This document shows, piece after piece, positions 12,905 to 13,680 of a DNA stretch of 13,680 nucleotides. The DNA is taken from assembly GCA_036339395.1 (NCBI GenBank), contig JAYZBD010000009.1:1-13680 (forward strand), written 5' to 3'. The position numbers and the translations under genes are program-made. The notes below the pieces were generated by a model, which saw nothing but the letters and a program-made list of their open reading frames with translations, was not told the DNA's origin and made no database searches. Numbering within the stretch: position 1 is the stretch's first letter; each line of letters begins with the position of its first letter. This stretch comes from SP202 sp036339395 (GTDB taxonomy: Bacteria; Planctomycetota; Phycisphaerae; Phycisphaerales; SM1A02).

Positions 12905-13680
12905 TTATTCGGCGATCACGTCCCGGCCCTGGGTGATGCCTCCGGCCGTGTGGGTGTGACCAGACCAGTTGCCCCAGTCCGTTCGACATTCGACGAAGAA
13001 GCCGTTCTCGCCATCACCTGGGACTCCTCGGTGCCAGAGGCCCTTGTAGCCGCTGAGTGCCCCGGTGGAATCATTGCCGTCTGCGACGACGTAGTCGTGC
13101 TTCTCTGCTTCCTGGCATTCGATCATGTCAACATGACCGTCGACGAAGATGGCCACGGGAGCTGAACGCCATGACGCATTGAAGTAGTTGGGGTAGCAAC
13201 CCTGGTACGACCAGGTGTTGGCATTCGCACTGCCTTCTCCATCGTGGTAATCGTATTCGGAGTCCGCCCAACGAGGTCCACACTCACCCGTGGTGAGATT
13301 CTGCAACCAGTGCATCTCCATCATGTTGGTCTTCAGGCTCGAGTACTTGGACTGCGCCGAAGTTGCGGGTCGGAAGCCACTCGGGAATGACATGGGATCT
13401 GCAAATGCTTCAACCGGATCCTCGTCATCTGCCGGAAGACGATAGACATTTTGGTTGACCATGTTCGGGGGTGAGAAAGCGTAGGAGGAAGGCTGCAGGA
13501 GCATGGGAATGTCCAGCACACCATTGCTGCCGTCGATCCACGTGGTGGAGCACATCGTCCCGTCATCGTCCCAGCATCGCTGGAGTTGACGCTGGATGAT
13601 CCGGTCCTTGGGCGCCCAGTAGGCCTTGTGGTAGCACTTGTCCTCCATGTACTCGGCGACATGTCGGGAGTTAGGGAAAC
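12905..13680 (-). CDS. prepilin-like secreted protein, copy 3, 5' truncated
   Basis: Third tandem paralogue; the C-terminal 258 residues are visible and the frame stays open to the window edge. The first ATG inside (13648) is internal: the codons before it read FPNSRHVAEY, aligning with FPNSRQVSEY in copy 1 and FPNTRQIAEY in copy 2, so the real start lies beyond 13680. It shares EDKCYHKAYWAPKDRIIQRQLQRCWDDDGTMC, the NLTTGECGPRWADSEYDYHD segment with copy 1, and the C-terminal block with SWRSAPVAIFVDGHVD and GRDVIAE. All seven cysteines in the visible part have counterparts in copies 1 and 2. The linker after YDYHD (GEGSANANTWSYQ) is specific to this copy. The leader peptide cannot be checked here. 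Confidence 0.85.
   Translation of the reverse strand, partial: FPNSRHVAEYMEDKCYHKAYWAPKDRIIQRQLQRCWDDDGTMCSTTWIDGSNGVLDIPMLLQPSSYAFSPPNMVNQNVYRLPADDEDPVEAFADPMSFPSGFRPATSAQSKYSSLKTNMMEMHWLQNLTTGECGPRWADSEYDYHDGEGSANANTWSYQGCYPNYFNASWRSAPVAIFVDGHVDMIECQEAEKHDYVVADGNDSTGALSGYKGLWHRGVPGDGENGFFVECRTDWGNWSGHTHTAGGITQGRDVIAE

Larger units (their letters stand above)
9777..13680 (-). repeat. tandem array of three paralogous prepilin-like genes
   Basis: Blocks 9777-11012, 11472-12713 and 12905-13680 (partial) are homologous along their overlapping length and point the same way, with gaps of 459 and 191 bases. The 3' thirds are nearly identical in protein and differ mostly at third codon positions, indicating selection on the protein rather than a very recent copy. 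Spacers are unrelated. The array may continue beyond the window. Confidence 0.85.

Noticed and set aside
9777..13680. CRISPR or satellite-type repeat array
   Set aside because: The repeated blocks are whole coding genes with third-position differences and unrelated spacers.

Overview
The window most likely comes from a planctomycete of the Phycisphaerae type. The reasons are three tandem prepilin-like proteins of the planctomycete H-X9-DG style with the N-terminal block FTLVELMVVISIIALLVGIL, an FmdB-like small protein, and a FliW-CsrA pair, all in a moderately GC-rich double-membrane bacterium with LptF/LptG-type permeases. The assignment rests on recognition of families only; no database search was run.

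Layout. (1) 1-2666, plus strand: two consecutive LptF/LptG-type permeases, the first cut by the window edge and with an unusually long periplasmic part. (2) 2680-3693, minus strand: a SurA/PpiC-like peptidyl-prolyl isomerase lipoprotein, convergent with the permeases. (3) 3694-4048: a 355-base gene-free stretch packed with dyads. It holds five CAGGA motifs and several short stems with GGA in the loop, the pattern bound by CsrA. (4) 4049-4864, plus strand: fliW then csrA, with a hairpin in the 84-base gap and a strong GGA-containing Shine-Dalgarno before csrA. (5) 4865-5075: a GGA-rich non-coding tract ending in a strong hairpin terminator. (6) 9639 down to 5075, minus strand: a tight run of cystathionine beta-synthase, cystathionine gamma-lyase, glucose-6-phosphate isomerase, an FmdB-like protein and a small two-helix membrane protein. 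(7) 9699-13680, minus strand: three tandem paralogous prepilin-like secreted proteins, the third cut by the window edge, with terminators after copies 1 and 3.

How it works together. The permeases and the periplasmic foldase both suit outer-membrane biogenesis. The beta-synthase and gamma-lyase together form a reverse transsulfuration route from homocysteine and serine to cysteine. FliW and CsrA form the known partner switch controlling flagellar gene translation. The most interesting proposal is that the RNA on both sides of fliW-csrA contains clustered CsrA-type sites. That would add an RNA layer (a CsrA-responsive leader or a CsrB/RsmZ-like sponge) to a FliW-type circuit. The motifs and dyads are visible in the sequence; CsrA binding and the existence of a separate RNA are inference.
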